A stretch of DNA of 64,000 nucleotides from Lolium rigidum (GCF_022539505.1 NC_061510.1:35427047-35491046); one strand, 5' to 3'; shown: positions 22,203 to 34,569, counted from the first letter of the stretch. Notes: generated by a model not told the origin, from the letters alone. A program made the numbers and translations.

Positions 22203-23892
22203 TGATACGTCTCCAACGTATCGATTATTTCTTGTGTTCCATGCCACATTATTGATGTTATCTACATGTTTTATGCACACTTTATGTCATATTCGTGCAT
22301 TTTCTGGAACTAACCTATTAACAAGATGCCGAAGTGCCAGTTCTCGTTTTCTGCTGTTTTTGGTTTCGTAAATCCTAGTAACGAAATATTCTCGGAATCG
22401 GACGAAATCAACGCCAAAGATCTTAGAATCCCCGGAAGCATCCGGAACACACGAGAACCGCCGAGAGAAGGGAGGCAGGGCCACCAAACCCCTACCCCGG
22501 CGCGGCCAGGGGGCGCCCCTAGGGTGTGGGCCCCCTTCGACCTTCCTGCGCCGCCTCTCCGCCTATATAAAGCCCCCGGATCGGAAAACCCTTACACGAT
22601 TGACGAAACCCACGTAAACCTTCCGGAGCCGCCGCCATCGCGAAGCCAAGATCCGGGGACAGGATCTCCGTTCCGGCACGCCGCCGGAGCGGGGAAGTGC
22701 CCCGGAAGGCTTCTCCATCGACACCGCTGCCATCTCCACCGCCATCTTCATCACCGCTGCTGCTCCCATGAGGAGGAGTAGTTCTCCATCGAGGCTCGGG
22801 GCTGTACCGGTAGCTATGTGGTTCATCTCTCTCCTATGTGTTTCAATACAATAATCTCATGAGCTGCCTTACATGATTGAGATTCATATGATGATGCTTG
22901 TAATCTAGATGTCATTATGCTAGTCAAGTGAGTTTTACCTATGTGATCTCCGGAGACTCCTAGTCCCACGTGTGTAAAGGTGACAGTGTGTGCACCGTGT
23001 GGGTCTCTTAGGCCATATTTCACAGAATACTTACTCATTGAATGGCATAGTGAGGTGCTTATTTATATCTCTTTATGATTGCAGCATGTTGTATCATAAT
23101 TTATCTATGTGCTACTCTAGTGATGTGTTATTAAAGTAGTTCTATTCCTCCTGCACGTGTGTAATGGTGACAGTGTGTGCACCGTGTTAGTACTTGGTTT
23201 GTGCTATGATCATGATCTCTTGTAGATTATGGAGTTAACTATTGCTATGATAATATTAATGTGATCTATTCCTCCTACATATGCATGAAGGTGACAGTGT
23301 GCATGCTATGCTAGTACTTGGTTTAGTAGCGTTGATCTATCTTACACTTAAGGTTACTAAAACATGAGCATTATTGTGGAGCTTGTTAACTCCGGCATTG
23401 AGGGTTCGTGTAATCCTACGCAATGTGTTCATCATCCAACAAAAGTGTAGAGTATGCATTTATCTATTCTGTTATGTGATCAATGTTGAGAGTGTCCACT
23501 AGTGAAAGTGTAATCCCTAGGCCTTGTTCCTAAATACTCGCTGAGTTATTACTCGCTTGTTTACTACTCGTCGCGTTACTACCGCTGCGTTACTACCGCT
23601 TGTTTATCGTCTCGGGCGAGCACTTTTCTCGCCGTTGCTACTACTTATTCATACCACCCGTATTTCACTATCTCTTCGCCGAACTAGTGCACCTATTAGG
23701 TGTGTTGGGGACACAAGAGACTTCTTGCTTTGTGGTTGCAGTGGTTGCATGAGAGGGATATCTTTGACCTCTTCCTCCCTGAGTTCGATAAACCTTGGGT
23801 ATCCACTTAAGGGAAACTTGCTCCTGTTCTACAAACCTCTGCTCTTGGAGGCCCAACACTGTCTACAAGAATAGAAGCTCCCGTAGACATCA
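22203..23892 (+). repeat. 5' LTR of element A
   Basis: 1,690 bp. TGATACGT start, GACATCA end. TATA-like tatataaag at about 22564-22572 precedes the GC-rich R/U5-like region. A block of short repeats of the type 'gtgtaatggtgacagtgtgtgcaccgtg' occurs three times (about 22972, 23157 and 23285). The two LTRs differ by scattered substitutions and small indels (for example in the G-run near 22510 versus 27700), so the insertion is not brand new. Confidence 0.9.
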
Positions 23893-23902
23893 AGCACTTT
23901 TC

Positions 23903-23920
23903 TGGCGCCGTTGCCGGGGA
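23903..23920 (+). other. primer-binding site matching tRNA-Asp, element A
   Basis: The 18-mer tggcgccgttgccgggga lies 10 bp after the LTR end. It is complementary to the 3' end of plant tRNA-Asp including CCA. It primes minus-strand DNA synthesis in Athila-type gypsy elements. The same site occurs in elements C (40909-40926) and E (55862-55879). Confidence 0.85.
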
Positions 23921-24056
23921 GGAAAGGTAAAAAGGCACTCATACTACGGTCCCAGGTAAAGTATTTTTCTGTTACCGTCGTGTGTGTGCTCAAAGCTATT
24001 TCCTTTAGATCCTGCAATTTCATCTTGTTGTTTCTTGTTTACACTAGTTTGACATA

Positions 24057-24794
24057 ATGTACAAGAGTGAGCTTCTTATTCTATTTCCTGATTTAAAACA
24101 TGGATTGTTTGATGCGAAAATTAAAAAACCTATGAAATCTTATTTGCATGCTGGTAGTAATATTAGTATGAACGTTTCGAACACCATTGTTGACAATAAT
24201 ATAGAAAGTTCTAAGCTTGGGGAAGCTGGTTTTCATGATATTTTTAGTCCCCCAAGCATTGAGGAGAAAATTTTCTTTGATGATACTTTGCCTCCCATAT
24301 GTGATGATTATAATGATAGTGGTCTTTTGGCGCCACCTACTATGGAGAGTAAATTTTGTTGTGATTATACTATGCCTCCTACACTTGATGAGAATAATAA
24401 TGATAGCTACTTAGTTGAATTTGCTCCCACTACAACTAATAAAATTGATTATGCTTATGTGGAGAGTAATAATTTTATGCATGAGACTCATGATAAGAAT
24501 GCTTTATGTGATAGTTATATTGTTGAGTTTGCTCATGTTGCTACTGAAAGTTATTATGAGAGAGGAAAATATGGTTGTAGAAGTTTTCATGTTACTAAAA
24601 CACCTCTCTATGTGCTGAAATTTTTGAAGCTATACTTGTTTTATCTTCCTATGCTTGTTACTTTGCTCCTCATGAACTTGTTTATTTACAAGATTCCTAT
24701 GCATAGGAAGCATGTTAGACTTAAATGTGTTTTGAATTTGCCTCTTGATGCTCTCTTTTGCTTCACATACTATCTTTTGCGAGTGCATCATTAA
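24057..24794 (+). CDS. membrane-segment protein of unknown function in element A
   Basis: A 245-residue ORF from ATG 24057. The N-terminal two-thirds is hydrophilic, rich in Asn, Asp and Ser, with a loosely repeated pattern of acidic box, PP(S/T), FDD/CDD (for example FSPPSIEEKIFFDD and LAPPTMESKFCCDY). The C-terminal third has two hydrophobic segments, about 186-212 (FLKLYLFYLPMLVTLLLMNL) and about 222-242 (NLPLDALFCFTYYLL), separated by a basic loop. A homologous but frameshifted copy is in element C (48777-49438). It is the only ORF in element A. Position and membrane segments recall env-like ORFs reported for Athila-type elements, but I see no signal peptide or recognised domain, so the function is unassigned. 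Confidence 0.6.
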   Translation: MYKSELLILFPDLKHGLFDAKIKKPMKSYLHAGSNISMNVSNTIVDNNIESSKLGEAGFHDIFSPPSIEEKIFFDDTLPPICDDYNDSGLLAPPTMESKFCCDYTMPPTLDENNNDSYLVEFAPTTTNKIDYAYVESNNFMHETHDKNALCDSYIVEFAHVATESYYERGKYGCRSFHVTKTPLYVLKFLKLYLFYLPMLVTLLLMNLFIYKIPMHRKHVRLKCVLNLPLDALFCFTYYLLRVHH

Positions 24795-27392
24795 AACTCG
24801 CTGAGCCCATCTTAATGGCTAAAAAGAAAGAACTTCTTAGGAGATAACCCATGTGTTATTTTGCTACAGTACTTTGTTTTATATTTGTGTCTTGGAAGTT
24901 GTTTACTACTGTAGCAACCTCTCCTTATCTTAGTTTTGTGTTTTGTTGTGCCAAGTAAAGTCTTTGATAGTAAAGTAAGTACTAGATTTGGATTACTGCG
25001 CAGAAACAGATTTCTTTGCTGTCACGAATCTGGGTCTAATTCTCTGTAGGTAACTCAGAAAATTATGCCAATTTACGTGAGTGATCCTCAGATATGTACG
25101 CAACTTTCATTCAATTTGAGCATTTTCATTTGAGCAAGTCTGGTGGCCTAATAAAATCCATCTTTACGGACTGTTCTGTTTTGACAGATTCTGCCTTTTA
25201 TTTCGCATTGCCTCTTTTGCTATGTTGGATGAATTTCTTTGATCCATTAATGTCCAGTAGCTTTATGCAATGTCCAGAAGTGTTAAGAATGATTGTGTCA
25301 CCTCTGAACATGTTAATTTTTATTGTCCACTAACCCTCTAATGAGTTGTTTCGAGTTTGGTGTGGAGGAAGTTTTCAAGGGTCAAGAGAGGAGGATGATA
25401 TACTATGATCAAGGAGAGTGAAAGCTCTAAGCTTGGGGATGCACCCGGTGGTTCACCCCTGCATATATCAAGAAGACTCAAGCTGTCTAAGCTTGGGGAT
25501 GCCCAAGGCATCCCCTTCTTCATCGACAACATTATCAAGTTCCTCCCCGAAACTATATTTTTATTCCATCACATCTTATGTGCTTTTTCTTGGAGCGTCT
25601 GTGTGTTTTTGTTTTTGTTTGTGTTTGAATAAATTGGATTACATCATGCTTGTGTGGGAGAGAGACACGCTCCGCTGGTTCGTATGAACACATGTGTTCT
25701 TAGCTCATAATATTCATGGCGAAGTTTCCTCTTCGTTAAATTGTTATATGGTTGGAATTGGAAAATGATACATGTAGTAATTGCTATAAATGTCTTGGGT
25801 AATGTGATACTTGGCAATTGTTGTGCTCATGTTTAAGCTCTTGCATCATATGCTTTGCACCCATTAATGAAGAAATACATAGAGCATGCTAAAATTTGGT
25901 TTGCATATTTGGTTTCTCTAAGGTCTAGATAATTTCTAGTATTGAGTTTGAACAACAAGGAAGATGGTGTAGAGTCTTATAATGCTTTCAATATGTCTTT
26001 TATGTGAGTTTTGCTGTACCGTTCATCCTTGTGTTTGTTTCAAATAAGCCTTGCTAGCCTAAACCTTGTATCGAGAGGGAATACTTCTCATGCATCCAAA
26101 ATACTTGAGCCAACCACTATGCCATTTGTGTCCACCATACCTACCTATACTACATGGTATTTTCCCGCCATTCGAAGTAAATTGCTTGAGTGCTACCTTT
26201 AAAATTCCATCATTCACCTTTGCAATATATAGCTCATGGGACAAATAGCTTAAAAACTATTGTGGTATTGAATATGTAATTATGCACTTTATCTCTTATT
26301 AAGTTGCTTGTTGTGCGATAACCATGTTTATCGGGAACGCCATCAACTCATTGTTGAATTTCATGTGAGTTGCTATGCATGTTCGTCTTGTCCGAAGTAA
26401 AGGCGATCTACACCGAGTTGAATGGTTTGAGCATGCATATTGTGAGAGAAGAACATTGGGCCGCTAACTAAAGCCATGATTCATGGTGGAAGTTTCAGCT
26501 TTGGACAAACATCCTCAAATCTCTAATGAGAAAAGAATTAATTGTTGTCAAATGCTTAAAGCATTAAAAGAGGAGTCCATTATCTGTTGTCTATGTTGTC
26601 CCTGTATGGATGTCTAAGTTGAGAATAATCAAAAGCGAGAAATCCAAATGCGAGCTTTCTCCTTAGACCTTTGTACAGGCGGCATAGAGGTACCCCTTTG
26701 TGAAACTTGGTTAAAGCATATGTATTGCGGTGATAATCCAGTTAGTCCAAGCTAATTAGGACAAGGTGCGAGCACTATTAGTACACTATGCATGAGGCTT
26801 GCAACTTATAAGATATAATTTACATGATGCATATGCTTTATTACTACCGTTGACAAAATTGTTTCATGTTTTCAAAATCAAAGCTCTAGCACAAATATAG
26901 CAATCGATGCTTTTCCTCTATGAGGACCATTCTTTTACTTTCAATGTTGAGTCAGCTCACCTATTTCTCTCCACCTCAAGAAGCAAACACTTGTGTGAAC
27001 TCGTGCATTGATTCCTACATACTTGCATATTGCACTTATTATATTACTCTATGTTGACAATATCCATGAGATATACATGTTACAAGTTGAAAGCAACCGC
27101 TGAAACTTAATCTTCTTTTGTGTTGCTTCAATACCTTTACTTTGAATTATTGCTTTATGAGTTAACTCTTATGCAAGACTTATTGATGCTTGTCTTGAAG
27201 TGCTATTCATGAAAAGTCTTTGCTTTATGATTCGACTTGTTTACTCATGTCATACACATTGTTTTGATCGTTGCATTCACTACATATGCTTTACAAATAG
27301 TATGATCAAGATTATGATGGCATGTCACTCCGTAAATTATCTTTGTTATCGTTTTACCTGCTCGGGACGAGCGTAACTAAGCTTGGGGATGC
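24795..27392 (+). other. non-coding 3' region of element A
   Basis: About 2.6 kb without a supported ORF. It is colinear with 49440-51916 (element C) and 58235-60814 (element E): the blocks gtagcaacctctccttatct, tctttacggactgttctg, aagcttggggatgcccaagg and ggccgctaactaaagcc recur in order. It ends in the purine-rich tract before the 3' LTR. Its conservation across elements with different coding content suggests a cis-acting role (packaging or plus-strand priming), which is inference. Confidence 0.75.
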
Positions 27393-29091
27393 CGATACGT
27401 CTCCAACGTATCGATAATTTCTTGTGTTCCATGCCACATTATTGATGTTATCTACATGTTTTATGCACACTTTATGTCATATTCGTGCATTTTCTGGAAC
27501 TAACCTATTAACAAGATGCCGAAGTGCCGCTTCTCGTTTTCTGCTGTTTTTGGTTTCAGAAATCCTAGTAACGAAATATTCTCGGAATCGGACGAAATCA
27601 ACGCCAAAGATCTTAGAATCCCCGGAAGCATCCAGAACACACGAGAACCGCCAGAGAAGGGAGGCAGGGCCACCAAACCCTACCCCGGCGCAGCCAAGGG
27701 GGGGGCGCCCCCCTAGGGTGTGGGCCCCCCTTCGACCTTCCTGCGCCGCCTCTCCGTCTATATAAAGCCCCTGGATCAGAAAACCCTTACACGATTGACG
27801 AAACCCACAGAAACCTTCCAGAGCCGCCGCCATCGCGAAGCCAAGATCTGGGGGACAGGATCTCTGTTCCGGCACGCTGCCGGAGCGGGGAAGTGCCCCC
27901 GGAAGGCTTCTCCATCGACACCGCTGCCATCTCCACCGCCATCTTCATCACCGCTCGCTGCTCCCATGAGGAGGGAGTAGTTCTCCATCGAGGCTCGGGG
28001 CTGTACCGGTAGCTATGTGGTTCATCTCTCTCCTATGTGTTTCAATACAATAATCTCATGAGCTGCCTTACATGATTGAGATTCATATGATGATGCTTGT
28101 AATCTAGATGTCATTATGCTAGTCAAGTGAGTTTTACCTATGTGATCTCCGGAGACTCCTAGTCCCACGTGTGTAAAGGTGACAAGTGTGTGCACCGTGT
28201 GGGTCTCTTAGGCCATATTTCACGTAATACTTACTCATTGAATGGCATAGTGAGGTGCTTATTTATATCTCTTTATGATTGCAGCATGTTGTATCATAAT
28301 TTATCTATGTGCTACTCTAGTGATGTGTTATTAAAGTAGTTCTATTCCTCCTGCACGTGTGTAATGGTGACAGTGTGTGCACCGTGTTAGTACTTGGTTT
28401 GTGCTATGATCATGATCTCTTGTAGATTATGGAGTTAACTATTGCTATGATAATATTAATGTGATCTATTCCTCCTACATATGCATGAAGGTGACAGTGT
28501 GCATGCTATGCTAGTACTTGGTTTAGTAGCGTTGATCTATCTTACACTTAAGGTTACTAAAACATGAGCATTATTGTGGAGCTTGTTAACTCCGGCATTG
28601 AGGGTTCGTGTAATCCTACGCAATGTGTTCATCATCCAACAAAAGTGTAGAGTATGCATTTATCTATTCTCGTTATGTGATCAATGTTGAGAGTGTCCAC
28701 TAGTGAAAGTGTAATCCCTAGGCCTTGTTCCTAAATACTGCTGAGTTATTACCGCTTGTTTACTACTGCTGCGTTACTACCGCTCGCGTTACTACCGCTT
28801 GTTTACTCGTCCCGGGCGAGCACTTTTCCGCCGTTGCTACTACTTATTCATACCACCTGTATTTCACTATCTCTTCGCCGAACTAGTGCACCTATTAGGT
28901 GTGTTGGGGACACAAGAGACTTCTTGCTTTGTGGTTGCAGTGGTTGCATGAGAGGGATATCTTTGACCTCTTCCTCCCTGAGTTCGATAAACCTTGGGTA
29001 TCCACTTAAGGGAAACTTGCTGCTGTTCTACAAACCTCTGCTCTTGGAGGCCCAACACTGTCTACAAGAATAGAAGCTCCCGTAGACATCA
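27393..29091 (+). repeat. 3' LTR of element A
   Basis: 1,699 bp, colinear with 22203-23892. The first T of TGATACGT is changed to C. It ends GACATCA at 29091, directly before the target duplication gcggg. Confidence 0.9.
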
Positions 29092-30971
29092 GCGGGTACG
29101 CGGCCCAGCGCGATGGACCACCGGCCCTCGACGAGCCGGAGAGCGAGTGGCCAGCTCTTCGCATGTCTTCTTTGTGCTGCCAATGTTCCTCTCGACGCCT
29201 TTCTTCTTCCCATCGACGCCATTCTTCACGCCTGTCCGAGTCAGATCCAATTCTTGGATGATTCCCGAAGTAATTTCAGGGAGGGGAGCTTCTTGGTGGT
29301 GAACGGCGCGAGCCTCCAAATCGCCTATCCATCTTTGTAGGAGAAACCACCACCTACGCGGACGATCAATGGTCACCGGAGAGAACACCGAACCAGACCG
29401 GAGGGGAGGTGGGGATGGAGTGGTGGATCTGGGTGGGGGAGAGACCGAGACAAACGCAACCCTAGCAACTAAATTAGGGTTACACCTTGCGGGTGAGATG
29501 GGGAAGTGCGGCATGATCGTGAGCCATCTGGTCGATGATGACAAGTGCTGGGATGCGGCCCAGCGTCTATGGCCTTGTCCGCCATTACCGATCGATTTGA
29601 ACCGAGCCGCACCACCTTGCATACGTGCGCGAAGGGTGCACACGATGATGTGCAGCTAGAAACCGTCCCCGCCATGGCGAACCACTGTGGATCGGACCAA
29701 TCAGAACCCGAATTCTTCCCGCGATAAAGATCTAAGAATTTCTGAGAAAGTCATAGATCTAAATTCTACCGGAGCACTGTCGAGGAAGGATACGCCATTT
29801 CATGTCGATCTGACGAATCCTCGTCGCCATGAGATAACATCGTCGGTAGAGACGGTGAGGAAGGAGACGTGCCAGCTACTCGCGGAGGCGGCCGTTGGTG
29901 TTGCTGGCGGCGGCGGCGGTGGGAGGAGGAGGGGATCGGCTCTGGAGCTAGGGTCGGGCTTAGGGTCGGGAGCCATCCCTTCTTCTTCTTAGAGTTTGTG
30001 CATTGCCTGAGAGAGACAAATAGTACGAGCGGCGCACCAGCTAGCGAAATATTCTGATGATACAAACTCAGTAGTGAGCTGGGCCAGGTCAAAAAAATAA
30101 AGTAGTGAGCTGGGATGGAAAACCTCCTGGGTTTATACTTCTACTCCTTTGTAATTGATGATGTAACCTTGTTGGATTTGAAATAAAATGCGGAGTAAAA
30201 TCCATCAGTAGTACTTAAACTTGTCGACCAAAATCACTTTGATCACCGTACATTGAGAATACAGTTCTACCATCATTTAATACGAGTTTGTGTGATGGTC
30301 ACCGGTGCTGTTGGAGTGGTGTATTTGATCACGTGGCAAGCTGCAGGATCCACTATCAGAATTTGTTTTTGCAAATAGACTCCCAAAATTACTAGCAACT
30401 GTCTATACATAAAGGTCCAGCTACCTAGTGTCCATGACAAATGGGGCACCGGCCAAATTTCACTCGGTCAACAATGACTGTAAATAGTTCTCCCCAAAAC
30501 TCAACCGACGAGCGCTGGACGCCTTCGGCCTGCCCCAGTTCCGGCTCGCCGGGAGGATGAAGAGCGTGCTGGCGGTGGGCAACATCTAGCACGCTCCGGC
30601 CATCACCAACGCCACTGTCCCGTCCGTCACCTCCGGGGCCGTCTGCAAGGGCCCGGCCGCGAACTCACACGCGCTCTTCCAGGCCGCCCACCCTGCAAGT
30701 CGCCGGCCTTGGCGCCCGTGGCTGGAGTGGCACCAGACGCGAACGAGGTGGTCGCTACTGCCACAGGCGCGCTCGAAGATCTGGCCACCACGCCGTGCCC
30801 GCGCACCCCTCGCACATACAGGTACTGCAACTGCTCAACCAAATAGCAGGTCGCGCTCGCCTTGTCGGCCGCCGAGCCGCTGCCAAGTGTCAACCGCGTC
30901 TTCTTAAGACAATAGTCTGCAGGGCCGAATGAGATCATGGCCGAGACGGGGTAGTGATCCGCGAGAATCAA
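29092..30971 (-). other. right flank of element A: gene-like fragments, no intact gene
   Basis: Minus-strand reading frames at 29643-29097 continue, across the gcggg duplication, into the frame at 22202. They are the other half of the sequence split by element A. 29640-29990 is GC-rich with a GGC/Gly-rich stretch (29880-29940). 30480-30960 is another GC-rich piece with interrupted frames on both strands (minus 31058-30627 reads FGPADYCLKKTRLTLGS), and I could not assign it. 29990-30480 is AT-rich and empty. Confidence 0.45.
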
Positions 30972-32207
30972 TGTTGGAATTTTGGTCCATATTGGACCAA
31001 CACAATAAATATTCCAGAAATTCCTAATAAATCCTAGAGGCCCACGTGGCCCATTCATGCATGGCAGGAGTGGGACAAAAGTTTAGTCCCACATTGCTAG
31101 TTGAAGAAGAGTTGGAGCAGCTTATAAGGAGAGCTCTTCATACCATTTGTATGAGAGAAATAATAGGAGGAAATAGGAGCTGACCACACGCGCGCTCCTC
31201 CTCCGACGACGCCGCTCGCTCGCCTCGACACGACACGTCGCGCCGTGCCGCGGGAATGCCTCGAGACGAGAGCCTCTCTCTCTTTCTTTTTGCCACTCAC
31301 GAATGGGTATATGAACAGACGCAAGAATCTGAAACGTTTCTTTTAGTGGGTTTTGAATACGAAGACTATTCAGCTTCGGCTGCTGCCTGTTCGGTTCACC
31401 TCCCTGGCCCTTCGTTTCATCTCCTCGCGTGGCCTGTTCAGCTCCTCTCTCTGTGCCTATAAAAGAGGTCGCTCCTCTCCAGAGATAACTCCATTCGAAG
31501 AATGGGAGAAGAAAAGATTGAAACTCTCTTACCTACGGATTTGGGGATGTTTGGCTAAAGTCAATGTGTCAATTCCCAAGAAGCGCAAGCTTGGACCAAA
31601 AACTATTGATTGTGTTTTTCTGGGCTATGCTTTTCATAGCATTGGCTATAGATTCTTGATAGTAAAGTGTGAGGTATCCGACATGCATGTTGGTACAATC
31701 ATGGAGTCGAATGATGCGACTTTCTTTGAGATATATTTCACATGAAGGATATGCCCAACTCATCGAATCAGGGGATGCCTAGTACATCTATCCAAGAATT
31801 CGCTACAATTTCTGAATCCACCATTCCAATAGAACACCTTGAGAATCCCGAGGAGGATAACAATGAAGCTCCTAAAAGGAGTAAGAGACAGAGGACTGCG
31901 AAGTCCTTTGGTAATGATTTCATTGTGTATCTCGTGGATGACACTCCCACTTCTATTTCAGAAGCCTATGCATCTCCCGTGATGTCGACTCACCGGAAGG
32001 AAGCTGTCCGAAGTGAGATGGATTCCATTTTGGCTAATGGAACTTGGGAGATTACTGATCGTCCTTATGGGTGCAAACTCGTAGGATGTAAATGGGTGTT
32101 TAAGAAGAAGTTTATGCCTGATGGTACAATTGAAAAGTATAAGGCACGGCTTGTGGCCAAGGGTTATACCCAAAAGGAAGGTGAAGAGTTCTTTGATACG
32201 TACTCAC
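30972..32207 (+). mobile_element. copia remnant with large internal deletion
   Basis: Starts as a copia LTR (TGTTGGAATTTTGG at 30972, gtttagtcccacattgctag, TATA-like cctataaaagag at 31456). At about 31475 it jumps directly into the middle of pol: late integrase then early reverse transcriptase. The rest of the LTR, primer site, gag, protease and integrase core are missing. It is cut at 32207 by the insertion of the minus-strand gypsy LTR B. The LTR part is colinear with the solo LTR at 53884. Confidence 0.85.
31475..32207 (+). pseudogene. copia integrase C-terminal and reverse transcriptase N-terminal fragment
   Basis: Two overlapping frames. 31475-31745 matches the late integrase region (TPFEEWEKKRLKLSYLRIWG, VFLGYAFHSIGYRFLI). 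31742-32207 contains the basic linker (KRSKRQRTAKSFGNDF) and the start of the reverse transcriptase domain (WVFKKKFMPDGTIEKYKARL, VAKGYTQKEGEEFFDTYS). It ends abruptly at the insertion of B. The frame change at about 31742 and both truncations make it non-functional. Confidence 0.85.
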
Positions 32208-33077
32208 TGATAACCCACAAGTATAGGGGATCGCAACAGTCTTCGAGGGAAGTAAAACCCAAATTTATTGATTCGACACAAGGGGAAGCAAAGAATACTG
32301 ATGGCGTGTATTTCACACGTTCGTTGGGCAACCCCAAGAGGAAGGTATGATGCGCACAGCAGCAAGTTTTCCCTCAGAAAGAAACCAAGGTTTATCGAAC
32401 CAGGAGGAGCCAAGAAGCACGTTGAAGGTTGATGGCGGCGGGATGTAGTGCGGCGCAACACCGTAGATTCCTGCGCCAACGTGGAACCCGCACAACACAA
32501 CCAAAGTACTTTGCCCCAACGAAACAGATGAGGTTGTCAATCTCACCGGCTTGCCGTAACAAAGGATTAACCGTATTGTGTGGAAGATGATTGTTTGCAG
32601 AGAAAACAAGTAAAAACAAGTATTGCAGCGAGATTGTATTTCAAGAAAGAGAATTGGACCGGGGTCCACGAGCTCACTAGAGGTGTCTCTCCCATAAGAC
32701 GAACACGCATGTTGGGTGAACAAATTACAGCTTGGGCAATTGACAAATAAAGAGAGCATGACCATGCACATACATATCATGATGAGTATAGTGAGATTTA
32801 ATTGGGCATTACGACAAAGTACATAGACCGCCATCCAACTGCATCTATGCCTAAAAAGTCCACCTTCAGGTTATCATCCGAACCCCTCCGACATTAAGTT
32901 GCAAAGCAACAGACAATTGCATTAAGTATGGTGCGTAATGTAATCAACAACTACATCCTTAGACATAGCATCAATGTTTTATCCCTAGTGGCAACAAGCA
33001 CAACACAACCTTAGAACTTTCCGTCACTCGTCCCAGGTGTCAATGCAGCATGAACCCACTATCGAGCATAAGTACTC
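32208..33077 (-). mobile_element. gypsy LTR B, minus strand, runs into the assembly gap
   Basis: Read on the minus strand it ends TTGTGGGTTATCA at 32208 and is colinear with the 3' half of the element E LTR (blocks ctatgtactttgtcgtaatg, gggagagacacc, ggttccacgttggcgc, ttgctgctgtgcgcatcata). It interrupts the copia reverse transcriptase frame; the five bases before it are ctcac. At least 870 bp are present, and the remainder is lost in the N gap, so solo LTR versus full element cannot be decided. Confidence 0.8.
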
Positions 33078-33177
33078 NNNNNNNNNNNNNNNNNNNNNNN
33101 NNNNNNNNNNNNNNNNNNNNNNNNNNNNNNNNNNNNNNNNNNNNNNNNNNNNNNNNNNNNNNNNNNNNNNNNNNNNN
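33078..33177. other. assembly gap of exactly 100 N
   Basis: The round length indicates a gap of unknown true size. The left side is gypsy LTR and the right side is unrelated sequence, so at least the other end of B and the right part of the copia remnant may be missing. Confidence 0.98.
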
Positions 33178-34100
33178 GCCTCACTTGATCATTGTTGCTT
33201 CGTGAAGACTCACAATTGCTCCCCATACACCACTATGGGATAGATCCACCGAGGCATATCTTCACATGTCCATTAACACCAAATAGACGGCAAGCTTCAA
33301 GCATGATATATTCGATATGTTCATCTTGAACTTGCCCTTCTCAACCTTGATGACATCCAAGCTTGATGCCATCCTCTCATGGGCTATATGAGATCATACT
33401 CTTGATGCATGCCCATGGCAAGATACCTAACCCACATAGACAACACAAATACACATATATAGTGGGTTAGCTCATGAAGCATAATTGACAAGGCTTACCG
33501 CCCACACAATCACATGATCAAAAGGGGTACAATCTTCATGCTTTCATGTGTTGACCAACTTGAATTCAATCTTACTCTTAGTCTTGGTCAACCTTGTATA
33601 TCTTCATGCTCTATCATAATATATTGATCATTCATTGCTTAACACATAAGCTAGAGCATGGATAACTTGAGTTCCACACAAGAACTCCATCATCATTTTT
33701 TCTTCTTGATCATATCATATTCTTCTCTTTAAATGATCTTGATGCCAACACCAAAGGTATAACATTATATTCATGGCATCCACACTTGAATCCAACATAT
33801 GGACTTCAAGAAATACCTATGAAATATTCCTTCATATAAACACAATAAAAAATATTAGTCCATAGAGGATTGTCATTAATTACCAAAAACACACTTAGGG
33901 GCAATGTACCTTTACAATCTCAACAAGACGATTTATATAATGAATATTAGAAACAAGTATGAAACTTATCCGAGAATAAGTTGTATACAAGAGGTTGTAT
34001 TTGATATGAAAAAGTATTATGGGAGTGTTCGGATCTTGACTAGAGACTCCTTGCCCTAGACTGCCAGTGTTCGGATCTTCTTCCTTCTATTCCTTGTTTC
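33178..34100. repeat. unclassified AC/AT-rich repetitive sequence
   Basis: No ORF. The sequence ending in acacacttaggggcaatgta (33887-33910) resembles, on the minus strand, the edges of high-copy Triticeae LTRs with a gttttggtaattaatgaca start. I recognise the style but cannot name or bound it. Confidence 0.4.
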
Positions 34101-34566
34101 CTCACTACTCCCTTGACACTTCATGGTCATTATCTTTATACCTAAGCACATATAATTTTTTATCCTTTGAAGTATGGGAAATGCACATTTTATGAATAGA
34201 CTCATCCTATCTTGAATGGCCTTGCTCTTGCTCTAGTAAATGGACCAATTGCAAATTGGTGATCTTATTTTTGCGAGTTATTGGTGATCTTAAAATGGTG
34301 GTTGAGGTTGACATGGTGGTGTTCGGGAAACCGACTGTATCATTTTCATCTCGCCACAAACTAATCGGCTCAATCCATATTGGGTCGAGAAAACTTGCAA
34401 CCGACCGACGGCCAAAAGAATTCGGTATAAGAGGGACTAGATTTCATGAGTTAAGATCTTATTGATAGCCGGAATGGGCACACCTTGCCCCATGACAAGA
34501 GGAACCGTCCATTAACCTTGTACTATATAGGAGTGTGCGCTATGGATTCCGCCATAACTCGGGTTG
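34101..34566. other. intergenic, no gene recognised
   Basis: AT-rich to mixed sequence with short open frames only (34256-34465). No domain or element terminus was found. Confidence 0.5.
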
Positions 34567-34569
34567 TTA

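Larger units (their letters stand above)
22203..29091 (+). mobile_element. gypsy element A, complete, non-autonomous, duplication gcggg
   Basis: 6,889 bp. LTRs at 22203-23892 and 27393-29091 begin with (T)GATACGTCTCCAACG and end in GACATCA. A perfect 5-bp target duplication gcggg occurs at 22198-22202 and 29092-29096. Internal order is primer site (23903), one membrane-segment ORF (24057-24794), 2.6 kb of non-coding sequence, a purine-rich tract aagcttggggatgc (27379-27392), then the 3' LTR. No gag, protease, reverse transcriptase or integrase is visible, so it must be mobilised in trans. LTR and 3' regions are shared with elements C and E. The family resembles the Triticeae Sabrina/WHAM-type Athila-like gypsies; the name is tentative. 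Confidence 0.92.

Noticed and set aside
22326..22781. Plus-strand ORFs inside the A, C and E LTRs (for example 151 codons here)
   Set aside because: They arise from the GC-rich R/U5 part of the LTR and recur in every LTR with differing frames.
33037..33243. ORF spanning the N gap
   Set aside because: Created by translating N as open; no evidence.
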